Of a stretch of 61,951 nucleotides of DNA, positions 48,571 to 57,052 are shown piece after piece. The position numbers were made by a program, and so were the translations under genes. Within the stretch, counting starts at the first letter, position 1; each line of letters begins with the position of its first letter. A model generated the notes under the pieces. That model saw nothing but the letters and a program-made list of their open reading frames with translations, did no database searches and was not told the DNA's origin. Origin of the DNA: DASSUC01 sp035649895 (GTDB lineage Bacteria; Actinomycetota; Actinomycetes; Mycobacteriales; Micromonosporaceae); assembly GCA_035649895.1 (NCBI GenBank), contig DASRIS010000086.1:1-61951 (forward strand), in the 5' to 3' direction.

Positions 48571-49896
48571 CTACAAGGGCGAAATGGGCGGGGAGGAGAG
48601 CCGCCACACTGTGCCGTCAGGCGTGTCCCGAACCTCCACCCCGGCCGCGGTGAGCTGCTGCCGGACCCAGTCGGAGGTCGGGTAGTCACGGGCGGCACGG
48701 GACCGGCGGCGCAGCTCCAGCAGCGCGGTCACGAACGGGTCGACCGCCTCACGCGGGTCCCGTGCGCCGCGCTCGGCCAGCTCGCCGAGCCGGACCACCA
48801 TCGACCGCAGAACCGCCCGGGCATGGTCGCCCTCGTCTGAGGTGAGCGTGTCGGCCGCCCAGTCGACGAGGGTCTGCTCAAGACCGAGCACTGCGGTGAT
48901 GCATCCGGGCACGTCCCGCCTGGCGAGTGCCGCTGCGAACTCGTCGCCCCACTGGTCAGCTGCGGCGCGTAACGAGGTGGCCGGCGCCTCTGGAGAAGCC
49001 GCGGCCAGCGGGGTGGATGGTGCCGCCGCTGGCGGCGACGCGGTCAACGACATGCCGGCACCCGAGCCGGTGAGAACTGTCCCCGTGGCGGCCGGTGCCG
49101 CAGCCGGCAACCGGGCACTGGCGACGATGGCCGCGAAGTCCAATGTGGAGCCGGCCGGGTAGGCAGCGGCCCGGCCGCGCCGGCGGATCGTCATCCCGCC
49201 GTTGCCGACCACCGAAGCGGTGCGTGCGTCCAGGTCGAGCAGCACCGCGGTGTGCTCGTCGACCCCGAGCACGAACGCCTCCTCGGGCAGCTCCCGCTCC
49301 ATCGCGGCCAGGCGGGTCTCGCCCAGGTAGCAGAAGCGGGTGTCGTGGTGCCCGCCCTCGGCATTGTCGAAGTGGGGGATGACCACGGCCGGCAGCCCCG
49401 TCACAGCAGCGACGAGATCGAGGCCGGGAGCCCAGTGCAGGTCGGCCCCTGCCTTGTAGATCTCATAGACAGGGATCGTGTGTGAGCCGAGCGTGAGCGC
49501 CGCGGCGCTGGCGAACACCACCACGCCGCCGCGGCTGAGCTTGCCGGCGAGGAGCCCCGGGACGGGCGTGCCATGCCACTGCCGCAGCGCGTACGTCGGG
49601 CTGCCGGGGCCGGCGAACACCCAGCTCGCCTCGTACAGGGTGGCCAGCGCCCGCTCCCGGTCGAGCCCTGGCGGCGGAGCCGTGCGCCACGAGACCACCT
49701 CGACCCGCCGGCCGACGCTCGCCCGGAAGTAGCCCACCGCCCACGCCGTGATGTCCGCGGCGTTGGTCTGGAAGCCGTACGGCGTGTCGAGCAGCACCGC
49801 CTGCCCGCCGCCGGCCCGGTCGAAGATCGTCCGGTGTGGCTTGATCATCGTCGGGGCCGTCTCCCCGGACCCCATGATGGCCAACAGCCGGGTCAT
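48571..49896 (-). CDS. Cyanophycinase/peptidase S51-like protein with CysRS-like C-terminal domain
   Basis: The protein has 441 residues from ATG 49896. Residues 1-265 show an S51/class I amidotransferase-like fold: LLAIMGSGETAPTM, WVFAGPGSPTYALRQW, and VVVFASAAALTLGSHTIPVY with a probable nucleophilic Ser. An Ala/Pro-rich linker leads to a helical domain of about 125 residues ending RAARDYPTSDWVRQQLTAAG and VEVRDTPDGTVWRL. That ending is nearly identical in pattern to the C-terminus of cysteinyl-tRNA synthetases (anticodon region). Its start overlaps the alpha/beta hydrolase stop. A role is not known; the fusion is unusual. Confidence 0.82.
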   Translation of the reverse strand: MTRLLAIMGSGETAPTMIKPHRTIFDRAGGGQAVLLDTPYGFQTNAADITAWAVGYFRASVGRRVEVVSWRTAPPPGLDRERALATLYEASWVFAGPGSPTYALRQWHGTPVPGLLAGKLSRGGVVVFASAAALTLGSHTIPVYEIYKAGADLHWAPGLDLVAAVTGLPAVVIPHFDNAEGGHHDTRFCYLGETRLAAMERELPEEAFVLGVDEHTAVLLDLDARTASVVGNGGMTIRRRGRAAAYPAGSTLDFAAIVASARLPAAAPAATGTVLTGSGAGMSLTASPPAAAPSTPLAAASPEAPATSLRAAADQWGDEFAAALARRDVPGCITAVLGLEQTLVDWAADTLTSDEGDHARAVLRSMVVRLGELAERGARDPREAVDPFVTALLELRRRSRAARDYPTSDWVRQQLTAAGVEVRDTPDGTVWRLSSPPISPL

Positions 49897-50747
49897 GACC
49901 TGGCCTCCGGTGTGCTCACCTGCCCGGCCAGCCCGAGAAGGTCCTCGGTCAGCTCGACCGGGTGCTGGGCGTGCAGGTCGTGGTCTGCGGCGGCATACTC
50001 CCGCACGGTCGCCCGGGCGCCCAGTGCCGCTGCTGCGGCGGTCACCTGCCGCCGCTTGCGCGCGGCCCGCTCCGCGTCGGCGGGCAGCGCCGGCACCAGC
50101 AGCGTGGGCGCCCTGACCCGGGCCAGCCGGGGCAGCGGCGGGTCCTCCCACATGCTGCGGACGATCGCCATGTGCCGGGGGATCGCGAGGCGGCGCTCCA
50201 GCCGTCCGTCCGGGCGCACCCGCAGGTTGGCTATGGTCGCCTCGACCGCGGCGGCGGACCAGTCGGGGTGCGCCTCGGCGAGCTGCCGGCGCAGCCGCGC
50301 CACTGGCAGGCCGTCAAGCTCGGGTGGGCGCAGCGCGGCCTCGCACGCCTCCCACGAGCCGAGCTCGGCGCGAAGGTCGCCCCACCCACCGTCAACCAGC
50401 GCCAGCGCGCCCACCAGGTCGGGGCGGCGCCCGGCAAGGTGTACGGCGACGCTGGCACCCCAGGACTGACCCGCCACCACCAACCGGGACAGGCCGGCGG
50501 CGTCGGCGAGCGCGGCCAGGTCGGCGGCTGCCGTGGCGGTGTCGTAGCCGGCCGGCGGAGCGTCGGACTCCCCATGCCCGCGCAGGTCTGGCGCGTGCAC
50601 CGCGTGCCCGGCGGCGGCCAGCCGGGCAGCCACCTCGTCCCACAGCCGGGCGTTTGATGCGAGCCCGTGCACGAGCAGGAACTCCGGCCGCCCGCCCGGC
50701 CACCGCCGGACATTGAGCCGCACCCCTTCAGCCACCGGGTGGGTCAT
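49893..50747 (-). CDS. Alpha/beta hydrolase
   Basis: A 284-residue hydrolase from ATG 50747. The oxyanion region FLLVHGLASNARLW, the nucleophile elbow VVAGQSWGASVAV (Ser), and YAAADHDLHAQHP near the end (catalytic His) follow the family order; DLRGHGESD precedes the elbow. The substrate cannot be read. It is translationally coupled (ATGA) to the cyanophycinase-like protein, which suggests that the two act on the same compound, perhaps a peptide or amide. Confidence 0.9.
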   Translation of the reverse strand: MTHPVAEGVRLNVRRWPGGRPEFLLVHGLASNARLWDEVAARLAAAGHAVHAPDLRGHGESDAPPAGYDTATAAADLAALADAAGLSRLVVAGQSWGASVAVHLAGRRPDLVGALALVDGGWGDLRAELGSWEACEAALRPPELDGLPVARLRRQLAEAHPDWSAAAVEATIANLRVRPDGRLERRLAIPRHMAIVRSMWEDPPLPRLARVRAPTLLVPALPADAERAARKRRQVTAAAAALGARATVREYAAADHDLHAQHPVELTEDLLGLAGQVSTPEARS

Positions 50748-50940
50748 CCCGCGACTGTAGCCCCGAGGTACGACAGGAGCCGGCGGCCGGCGCCACCGGC
50801 GTCGATGTGCTCGACCCTGGCTGCGCCGGTCGAGCGGTCGACGACCGAGCGGGACGACCCGGCACGGCAGCATGTTCGACCAGGTCCAGCTGCACGGTCG
50901 GCGGCTCGGCGTCCGGTTGCCGGAGCCGGCGGTCACGCGG

Positions 50941-51756
50941 TCAGACCGGCGGGCAGGTGACCCGCACGTACTCGAAGCGCGCTCTCAACGTGCGCGGGGT
51001 CGGCTTCGGCCGGCCCTGGGCCCGGTTGAGCGCGGCCACCCCGACCTTGGTGTAGTCGGGCAGGGCCACCTGCACCGTGCCGGCGTCGCGCCACTCGGGC
51101 TCGCCGTACGGGCGCCAGCGGGCGGTGACCGACGTCGCCGTCTTGCTCAGCTGGAGCTGCACCCGGGACGCGTCGGTGGTGATGACCTCGGGCTTGTTGC
51201 GGTCCGGCGGGCGCACCTTGACGTGCTGCCCGCCGTGCTTGTACTCGAACACGATCGCGCCGACGTTGCCGTACCCGCGCTCCAGCCGTACGTAGCTCTG
51301 CGAGCCGTTCCACAGCACGAGCCCGGCGCCCTGGTAGAAGTACCCGGGCTCGACAGTCACGTCGGTCTCCACGACGAAGTCGCCCTTCGGTACCCGCAGC
51401 AGCATCGGCGCGCGCAGCTCGGTCTCGTAGATGTCCGCCCCGTCAACGGCGGCGATCTCGACCGCGCCGCCGGCGACCAGGAACCCGCCGTCGCGCACCC
51501 GCTCCCACTGCGTGGCCACCCCGTCGCCGGTGAAGTCGTCGGTGAAACCGCCGCAGGCCGCGGCCGGGTCGCTCGGCGTTGGCGAGCCGAAGCCCCCGGT
51601 CCCGGTGTCGCGCCCGTCGTCCTGGTCGGCCCGGCCGCCCAGGTACCAGCCGACAACAGCGCCGACGACCGCGAGCAGGACAACGGCCACGGCGACGGAG
51701 ACGAGAACCTGCCACCGGGGGCGCTCGGTCACGGCGGCTGGAGGGGTAAGGCTCAC
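50941..51756 (-). CDS. Membrane-anchored concanavalin-like (DUF1349) protein
   Basis: The protein has 271 residues. A membrane helix (WQVLVSVAVAVVLLAVVGAV) follows a short cytoplasmic start. A linker with Gly/Asp/Thr leads to a domain of about 180 residues with the pattern of DUF1349/ConA-like lectin folds: DFTGDGVATQWERVRDGG, DFVVETDVTVEPGYFYQGAG and GLVLWNGSQSYVRLERG. It probably binds a carbohydrate outside the cell. Two cysteines flank the domain (AACGGF and VTCPPV) and may form a disulphide. Confidence 0.8.
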   Translation of the reverse strand: MSLTPPAAVTERPRWQVLVSVAVAVVLLAVVGAVVGWYLGGRADQDDGRDTGTGGFGSPTPSDPAAACGGFTDDFTGDGVATQWERVRDGGFLVAGGAVEIAAVDGADIYETELRAPMLLRVPKGDFVVETDVTVEPGYFYQGAGLVLWNGSQSYVRLERGYGNVGAIVFEYKHGGQHVKVRPPDRNKPEVITTDASRVQLQLSKTATSVTARWRPYGEPEWRDAGTVQVALPDYTKVGVAALNRAQGRPKPTPRTLRARFEYVRVTCPPV

Positions 51757-51897
51757 CCGCTCATCGTCGCAGACCTTGGCCCGCGCAAGGTGCCGCGCCG
51801 CAGGCCGCGGCGGCCCCCGCGGCCCCCGCGGCCCCCGCCCGGTCCAGCTCGCCCGCGGCCCCCGCCCGGCCCAGCCCGCCCGGGTCGCACGACCGGC
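51757..51897. repeat. CGGCCCCCG-rich low-complexity spacer
   Basis: About 100 bases contain short repeats of CGGCCCCCG and GCCCGGCCC. No gene or hairpin of note. It separates the ConA-like gene from the CysC fusion on the same strand. Confidence 0.5.
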
Positions 51898-53424
51898 TCA
51901 GCCCGCGCGTCTCGGCTCGACCCAGCCCTCGTGCGCCAGGTGGTCGAGCACACTGTGGACCGCGTCCGGGATCGACATGGCGGCGCCGTCGATCGTGACC
52001 TCGGCGTCGGTGGGCGCCTCGTACGGGTCGTCCACGCCGGTCATCCCGGTGAGCTGCCCGGCGCGCGCCCTGGCGTAGAGCCCCTTGCGGTCGCGCTGCT
52101 CGCAGACGTCGAGCGGCGTTGAGACGTACACCAGGATGAAGCCAGCGCCAGCAGTCCTGGCCAGCTGCCGGGCGGTGGCCCGGGCCTGGGCGTAGGGGGC
52201 GATCGGGCAGCAGATCGCCACACCGCCGTGCCGGGCGACCTCCGCGGCCACCCAGCCGATCCGGCGGATGTTCAGGTCGCGGTCGGCCTTTGAGAAGGTG
52301 AGGCCGGCCGACAGCTCGCGCCGGACAATGTCCCCGTCGAGCAGCGTGATGCTCCGCTCGCCGGTCTCCCGCAGCGCGTCCGCCACGCCGCGGGCCACCG
52401 TCGACTTGCCCGAGCCGGAGAGCCCGGTGAAGAACACCACGAGGCCGCGGTGCCGCCTGGGTGGGCGGGCCCGGGCCAGCTCGCGGGCGACCGCCGGGGG
52501 CGTGTGCCACTCCGGCAGCGCAGCGCCCCGGTCGAGCAGGTCCTCAATTTCCTGCGAGGTCAGCGCGTTGCGCCGGTTGCGGGGCGGGATGTCGTCCCGC
52601 CACCGCCACTGCCCGTCCCGACCGTCGTAGGCCAGCTCCCGGGGCACCAGCACGCGCAGGCCACCGCCGGAGAAGGTGCCCTCGGTGGAGAGCAGGTGCG
52701 TCACGCCGTACGCGGCGGCGATGCGAGCCCGGATCAGGGCGTCGCGGATCTCGTCACCGCGCGGCGCGATCGGCACCGTGACCACAACGGCCGGGGGCAT
52801 CCGGTCCCGCGCCGCGAGGACGCACCGGACCAGCACCTCCGGGGGCAGGCCGGTGGGGCCGGGTTCGGTGACCGGGACCAGCACCACCACATGTGCGGCG
52901 AGGGTACGGGCGGCGTGCGCGATCTGGGCCAGCTGCGGGCGGTGCAGGGGCCGGTCGGCCAGCACGCCGAGCACCCGGCCGGCGGGCAGCAGCTCGCGCA
53001 CCTCCGCCGGGGAGCGGCGCAGCCACTGGAACGGGCCCTGCCCGCCGTCGCCGATGCGGCGGACCGGGCCGCCGACCCCGGACAGCCCCTCCCGGGTGGG
53101 CCATACCGCGGTCGCGTCCACCGCCGCGATCGGGGCGCCCTCGTCATCGGCGAGGATGAGCGCCCGCCGCAGCGGGTTGTCGAGGTCGAGCCGGTCCACC
53201 AGGGCGGTGGGCGCCTCCAGCGTCACCGGCACCGACCAGCTGGTGCCGTCGGTCAGCCGTCCCCGCCGGCTCAGGCTGGTCAGGTCGTCGCGGGTCAGGA
53301 ACCCGGTCAGCGGCGTGTACGCCCCGGAGAGCAGCAGCTCCAGGTCGGCCAGCTCGCGGGCTCGCGGGGTGTAGACCGGCGCCTCCTTGAGCACGTCGTC
53401 CGGCAGCACCCAGCCGTTCACCAC
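51898..53424 (-). CDS. cysC: ATP-sulfurylase-like / adenylylsulfate kinase (CysC) fusion
   Basis: The protein has 508 residues from GTG 53424 (GAGGGGG upstream). The C-terminal 190 residues are a complete APS kinase: FFTGLSGSGKSTVARGVADA (P-loop), LLDGDIVRRELS, DRDLNIRRIGWVAAEVARHG and CEQRDRKGLYARARAGQL. It makes PAPS from APS. The N-terminal 300 residues match ATP sulfurylase in fold (LSGAYTPLTGFLTRDD). But the nucleotide site usually reading HxxH is HRPQ here (DRPLHRPQLAQI), and the QTRN-like motif before it is absent. The sulfurylase half is therefore probably inactive or uses another substrate. Confidence 0.88.
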   Translation of the reverse strand: MVNGWVLPDDVLKEAPVYTPRARELADLELLLSGAYTPLTGFLTRDDLTSLSRRGRLTDGTSWSVPVTLEAPTALVDRLDLDNPLRRALILADDEGAPIAAVDATAVWPTREGLSGVGGPVRRIGDGGQGPFQWLRRSPAEVRELLPAGRVLGVLADRPLHRPQLAQIAHAARTLAAHVVVLVPVTEPGPTGLPPEVLVRCVLAARDRMPPAVVVTVPIAPRGDEIRDALIRARIAAAYGVTHLLSTEGTFSGGGLRVLVPRELAYDGRDGQWRWRDDIPPRNRRNALTSQEIEDLLDRGAALPEWHTPPAVARELARARPPRRHRGLVVFFTGLSGSGKSTVARGVADALRETGERSITLLDGDIVRRELSAGLTFSKADRDLNIRRIGWVAAEVARHGGVAICCPIAPYAQARATARQLARTAGAGFILVYVSTPLDVCEQRDRKGLYARARAGQLTGMTGVDDPYEAPTDAEVTIDGAAMSIPDAVHSVLDHLAHEGWVEPRRAG

Positions 53425-53530
53425 TGACACCCCCTCGACCGAAAACCAGGCCCACAGTGTTACAGCCGGGTGTCCTCCGGTCGAGACCGGTCGGGGCGGC
53501 GCGCCTCGGTGCGCTCGCCGCACGCGTGCG

Positions 53531-53632
53531 GAGCCGCCCTCACCCGGGGAGGAGCCGCCCTCACCCGGGGAGGAGCCACCTCACCCGGGGAGGAGCCACC
53601 ACGCGGGGGAGGATCCACCTCACGCGGGGGAG
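53531..53632. repeat. Five tandem repeats of 19-21 bp
   Basis: Units of GAGCCGCCCTCACCCGGGGAG start at 53531, 53552, 53573, 53593 and 53612. The first two are identical and the rest degenerate. The block reaches the 3' end of the DM13 gene. Length variation between strains is likely. Confidence 0.85.
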
Positions 53633-54192
53633 AGCGGCGCGGCACCGAAGGAGACGGCGAAGCGTTTGCACCAGATCGACACGCTTCGGTAGCGGCTCAG
53701 GTCCACGCCCGCCGGTACGTCGTACACCTGGTTGCCCTTGTTTCCCCGCAGCCGAGCCAGCTCGACCCAGGCGCCGTCGTCAAAGACCCGCCAGCCGGCG
53801 ACCCCCTCGACCACCGCCTGGTCGCTCAGCCAGACTCGCAGGTCAGGCCCATCAGAGGTGCTGAGGTTGCGCAGCACCAGCTGCCGGCGGCCGTCGGCGA
53901 GCTGCACCAGCTGGACGTCCCCGCTGGTGGCGTGCTCGTGCGTGATGAAGCTGCCCTGGGCGAGCAGGCGGTTGCCGGCCGGGACAGCGGAGGTGGCCGG
54001 CCCGCTCGGGACGGCCGGACCGGACGGGGCGGCGGTTCCGGGCGCCGGTGCCACGATCGGCACCGTGTCGCTGACCTGGTTGCTGGTGAACAGCTTCCAT
54101 GGCTGGAACCAGTAGAGCCCGAAGACCCCGGCCACGGCGAGGAGGGCGAGGGCAACCCAGGTGACCGGGGTACGCAACAGTCGTCGAACCAC
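53620..54192 (-). CDS. DM13-domain membrane protein
   Basis: The protein has about 190 residues from GTG 54192; the frame is open further upstream. A membrane helix (PVTWVALALLAVAGVFGLYW) is followed by a Pro/Ala/Ser linker and a DM13 domain: AQGSFITHEHATSGDVQLVQ, LVLRNLSTSDGPDLRVWLSD, and VDLSRYRSVSIWCKRFAVSF with the conserved Cys. DM13 domains are thought to take part in redox reactions at the surface. The function here is unknown. Confidence 0.85.
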   Translation of the reverse strand: MVRRLLRTPVTWVALALLAVAGVFGLYWFQPWKLFTSNQVSDTVPIVAPAPGTAAPSGPAVPSGPATSAVPAGNRLLAQGSFITHEHATSGDVQLVQLADGRRQLVLRNLSTSDGPDLRVWLSDQAVVEGVAGWRVFDDGAWVELARLRGNKGNQVYDVPAGVDLSRYRSVSIWCKRFAVSFGAAPLSPA

Positions 54193-54328
54193 GCCACCAG
54201 TCAACCGCAGCACCGTCCGCGCAGGCAGCCGGCGCCGGGTTACGCACCCATTAAGGCTCCGCAGATCAGGGTCTGCTGCGGGGCGTACCCGGATGCCCGT
54301 CCTGGTGCGGCCTCCGTACGGTGAACAG

Positions 54329-55273
54329 GTGACCCTGATCGCGACCGAGTCGCTCACCATGCGCTACGCCAACGGCGTGACCGCGCTGTCCGAGCTGACG
54401 GTCGGCGTGGCCCCCGGCATCGTGGGGCTGGTCGGCGCCAACGGCGCCGGTAAGTCGACGCTCATCAAGATCCTGCTGGGCCTGCTGCCGCCCACCAGCG
54501 GCCGGGCCACGGTGCTGGGCCTGGACCCGGTGGCCCAGACCGAGCAGGTCCGCTCGCGGGTCGGCTACATGCCCGAGCACGACTGCCTGCCGCCGGACCT
54601 CGTCGCCGCCGAGCTCGTCACCCACCTGGCCCGCATCAGCGGCCTGCCGAGGACCGCCGCCCGGGAACGGGCCTCCGAGGCACTTCGCCACGTCGGCCTC
54701 TACGAGGAGCGGTACCGGCAGATCGGCGGCTACTCCACCGGCATGCGGCAGCGGGTGAAGCTGGCCCAGGCCCTGGTGCACGACCCGGACCTGCTGATGC
54801 TCGACGAGCCGACCAACGGGCTGGACCCGGCCGGCCGGGAGGCGATGCTGGCGCTGATCCACCGGATCGGCACCGAGTTCGGCATCTCCGTCCTGGTCTG
54901 CTCGCACCTGCTGGGCGAGGTCGAGCGGATCTGCGACTCGCTCGTCGCCATCGACGCAGGCCGGCTGCTGCGCGCCGCCGAGGTCTCCGCCATGACCACC
55001 GCTCGCGACGTGCTCGCGGTCGAGGTGACCGAAGGCGTCGACGGGCTCGCCGCCCGCCTGCGTGAGCTGGGCCTGGACCCGCAGCCGGACGGCCGGGCGC
55101 TGCTCGTGCCGCTCGCCGGCGAGGAGACCTACGACGTGGTCCTCGCCGCAGTGGCCGACCTGGACCTGCCGCTGCACCGGCTGGACCAGCGCCGGCACCG
55201 CATCTCCGAGCTGTTCCGCGAGGCACGGCCAGCGCCGGAGCAGACAGGTCAGGAGGTGGCGGGTGTCCACTGA
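54329..55273 (+). CDS. ABC-2 type transporter, ATP-binding protein (first)
   Basis: The protein has 314 residues from GTG 54329. Walker A (VGANGAGKSTLIKILLG), Q-loop VGYMPEHDC, signature GGYSTGMRQRVKLAQALVHD, Walker B LLMLDEPTNGLDP and H-loop CSHLLGEVE are complete. A C-terminal extension of about 90 residues (LRELGLDPQPDGRALLVPLA) is typical of the drug-export subfamily. It is first of four overlapping genes: ATPase, permease, ATPase, permease. The substrate is unknown. Confidence 0.95.
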   Translation: MTLIATESLTMRYANGVTALSELTVGVAPGIVGLVGANGAGKSTLIKILLGLLPPTSGRATVLGLDPVAQTEQVRSRVGYMPEHDCLPPDLVAAELVTHLARISGLPRTAARERASEALRHVGLYEERYRQIGGYSTGMRQRVKLAQALVHDPDLLMLDEPTNGLDPAGREAMLALIHRIGTEFGISVLVCSHLLGEVERICDSLVAIDAGRLLRAAEVSAMTTARDVLAVEVTEGVDGLAARLRELGLDPQPDGRALLVPLAGEETYDVVLAAVADLDLPLHRLDQRRHRISELFREARPAPEQTGQEVAGVH

Positions 55274-56117
55274 GCAGTCGGTCATCCATGACATCGGCTA
55301 CCAGCGCTACGCCGGGGTCCGGCTCGGTCGGGGGTACGCGTTCCGCGCGCTCTACGGGCACTCCCTGCGCACCGCGTTCGGGCTCGGTCGCGGCGTGCTG
55401 GCGAAGATCTTCCCCTGGTTCGTGGCCGGGGTGATCACCATCTTCGCCGCGGTGTTCATCGTGATCCGCACCCAGACCGGCGAGGCCGTGGGCTCGTACG
55501 AGGAGTTCGCCGACGGCAACGGGCTGCTGCTGATCATGTTCTGTGCCACCGTCGCGCCGGAGCTGGTCTCCCGGGACCTGCGCAGCGGCGTGCTCGCGCT
55601 CTACTTCTCCCGGCCGATCGAGCGCGAGGACTACCCGCTCGCCAAGCTCGCGGCCCTGGTCACCGCGCTCTGGCTGCTGCTCGCCGGGGCGCAGACGCTG
55701 ATCTTCGCCGGCGCCGCGTTCTCGGTCGACCGGCTGGGCGCGGTAGGGGACGAGCTGCTCGACCTGCTGCCGGCCCTGGCCTACTCGGCCATCTACGCCG
55801 CGGTCTTCGGCTCGCTCTCGCTGCTCGTCGCGTCGCTCGCGAGCCGGCGGGCGGTCGCCGCCGCGGTGGTCGTCGCGGCGTTCCTGGTGCCCACGCCGGT
55901 GGTCGGGGTGCTGTCGCTGACCGGCAGCGAGACCGCGCAGCACCTGGCCGGCCTGGTGAGCCCGATGACGGTGGTCCACGGGGTCGGGGAGTGGCTGTTC
56001 GACGTGGAGGGAGCCGGCCTCGGCGCCTTCGGCCCGCTCTACGGCGTGACCGTCCTCGCTCTCGTCTTCGCCTGCACGGTCGCGCTGCTGCTCCGCTACC
56101 GGAAGGTGGCCTCATGA
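55263..56117 (+). CDS. ABC-2 type transporter, permease (first)
   Basis: The protein has 284 residues from GTG 55263, overlapping the ATPase stop and preceded by AGGAGGTG. Six hydrophobic helices can be drawn (for example IFPWFVAGVITIFAAVFIVI and AAVVVAAFLVPTPVVGVLSL). The loop CATVAPELVSRDLRSGVLAL, followed by YFSRPIEREDYPLAKLAAL, is of the ABC-2 kind (SRDLRSGVLALYFSRP). It forms the channel with its own or the second ATPase. Confidence 0.9.
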   Translation: MSTEQSVIHDIGYQRYAGVRLGRGYAFRALYGHSLRTAFGLGRGVLAKIFPWFVAGVITIFAAVFIVIRTQTGEAVGSYEEFADGNGLLLIMFCATVAPELVSRDLRSGVLALYFSRPIEREDYPLAKLAALVTALWLLLAGAQTLIFAGAAFSVDRLGAVGDELLDLLPALAYSAIYAAVFGSLSLLVASLASRRAVAAAVVVAAFLVPTPVVGVLSLTGSETAQHLAGLVSPMTVVHGVGEWLFDVEGAGLGAFGPLYGVTVLALVFACTVALLLRYRKVAS

Positions 56118-57052
56118 GTCCCGAGCGTCGGAGCGAGGCCGCCGGCTCCGTCGAGTGCAAGGGCGTCTCCCGCTGGTACGGCAACGTGGTTGCGGTCAAC
56201 GACGTGACCATGACGCTTGGCCCCGGCGTGACGGGCCTGCTCGGGCCGAACGGAGCTGGCAAGACCACGGTGCTGCACATGATGGCCGGCTTCCTGGCGC
56301 CCTCCCGCGGCGAGGTGCTCGTCGACGGGCGGCCGGCCTGGCGCAACCCGGCGATCTACGCCCAGCTCGGGCTGGTCAGCGAGCGGGAGGCCGTGCACGG
56401 GTTCCTGTCCGCCTGGGACTTCGTGCTGGCCAGCGCCAAGCTGCACCGGCTGGCCCAGCCCGAGCCGGCCGCCCGCTGGGCGATCGACCTGGTTGGCTTG
56501 GCCGATGCCCAGCACCGCCGGATGGACACCTACTCCAAGGGCATGCGCCAGCGCGCCCGGGTGGCTGCGGCGCTCGTACACTCCCCGTCCGTGCTGCTGC
56601 TGGACGAGCCGTTCAACGGCATGGACCCGCGGCAGCGGCTGCAGATGATGGACCTGCTGCACGACATGGGCGAGCAGGGCCGCACCGTGCTGTTCAGCTC
56701 GCACATCCTCGAGGAGGTCGAGCAGGTCTCCGGCACGGTGCAGGTGATCGTGGCCGGGCGGCTCGCCGCCTCGGGCGACTACCGCACGATCCGCCGCCTG
56801 ATGACCAACCGGCCGCACGTGTTCACCGTGCACTCCAGCGATGACCGGCGGCTGGCGGTGGCGCTGATGGGCGAGGCGTCGGTCAACGGGGTGGAGCTCG
56901 ACCGGGCCGGCCTCACCGTCCGCGCCGGCGACTACGGCACGTTCACCCGCGCGCTGCCGAAGATCGCGCGGGACCAGCAGGTCCGGGTACGCCGCCTGCT
57001 GCCGGCTGACGAGTCGCTGGAGAGCGTCTTCTCCTACCTGGTGGAGTCATGA
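56114..57052 (+). CDS. ABC-2 type transporter, ATP-binding protein (second)
   Basis: The protein has 312 residues with ATGA overlaps on both sides. Walker A (LLGPNGAGKTTVLHMMAGFL), signature DTYSKGMRQRARVAAALVHS, Walker B VLLLDEPFNGMDP and H-loop FSSHILEEVEQ are intact. It is only moderately similar to the first ATPase, so the operon holds two different ATPase-permease pairs rather than a recent copy. Confidence 0.95.
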   Translation: MSPERRSEAAGSVECKGVSRWYGNVVAVNDVTMTLGPGVTGLLGPNGAGKTTVLHMMAGFLAPSRGEVLVDGRPAWRNPAIYAQLGLVSEREAVHGFLSAWDFVLASAKLHRLAQPEPAARWAIDLVGLADAQHRRMDTYSKGMRQRARVAAALVHSPSVLLLDEPFNGMDPRQRLQMMDLLHDMGEQGRTVLFSSHILEEVEQVSGTVQVIVAGRLAASGDYRTIRRLMTNRPHVFTVHSSDDRRLAVALMGEASVNGVELDRAGLTVRAGDYGTFTRALPKIARDQQVRVRRLLPADESLESVFSYLVES

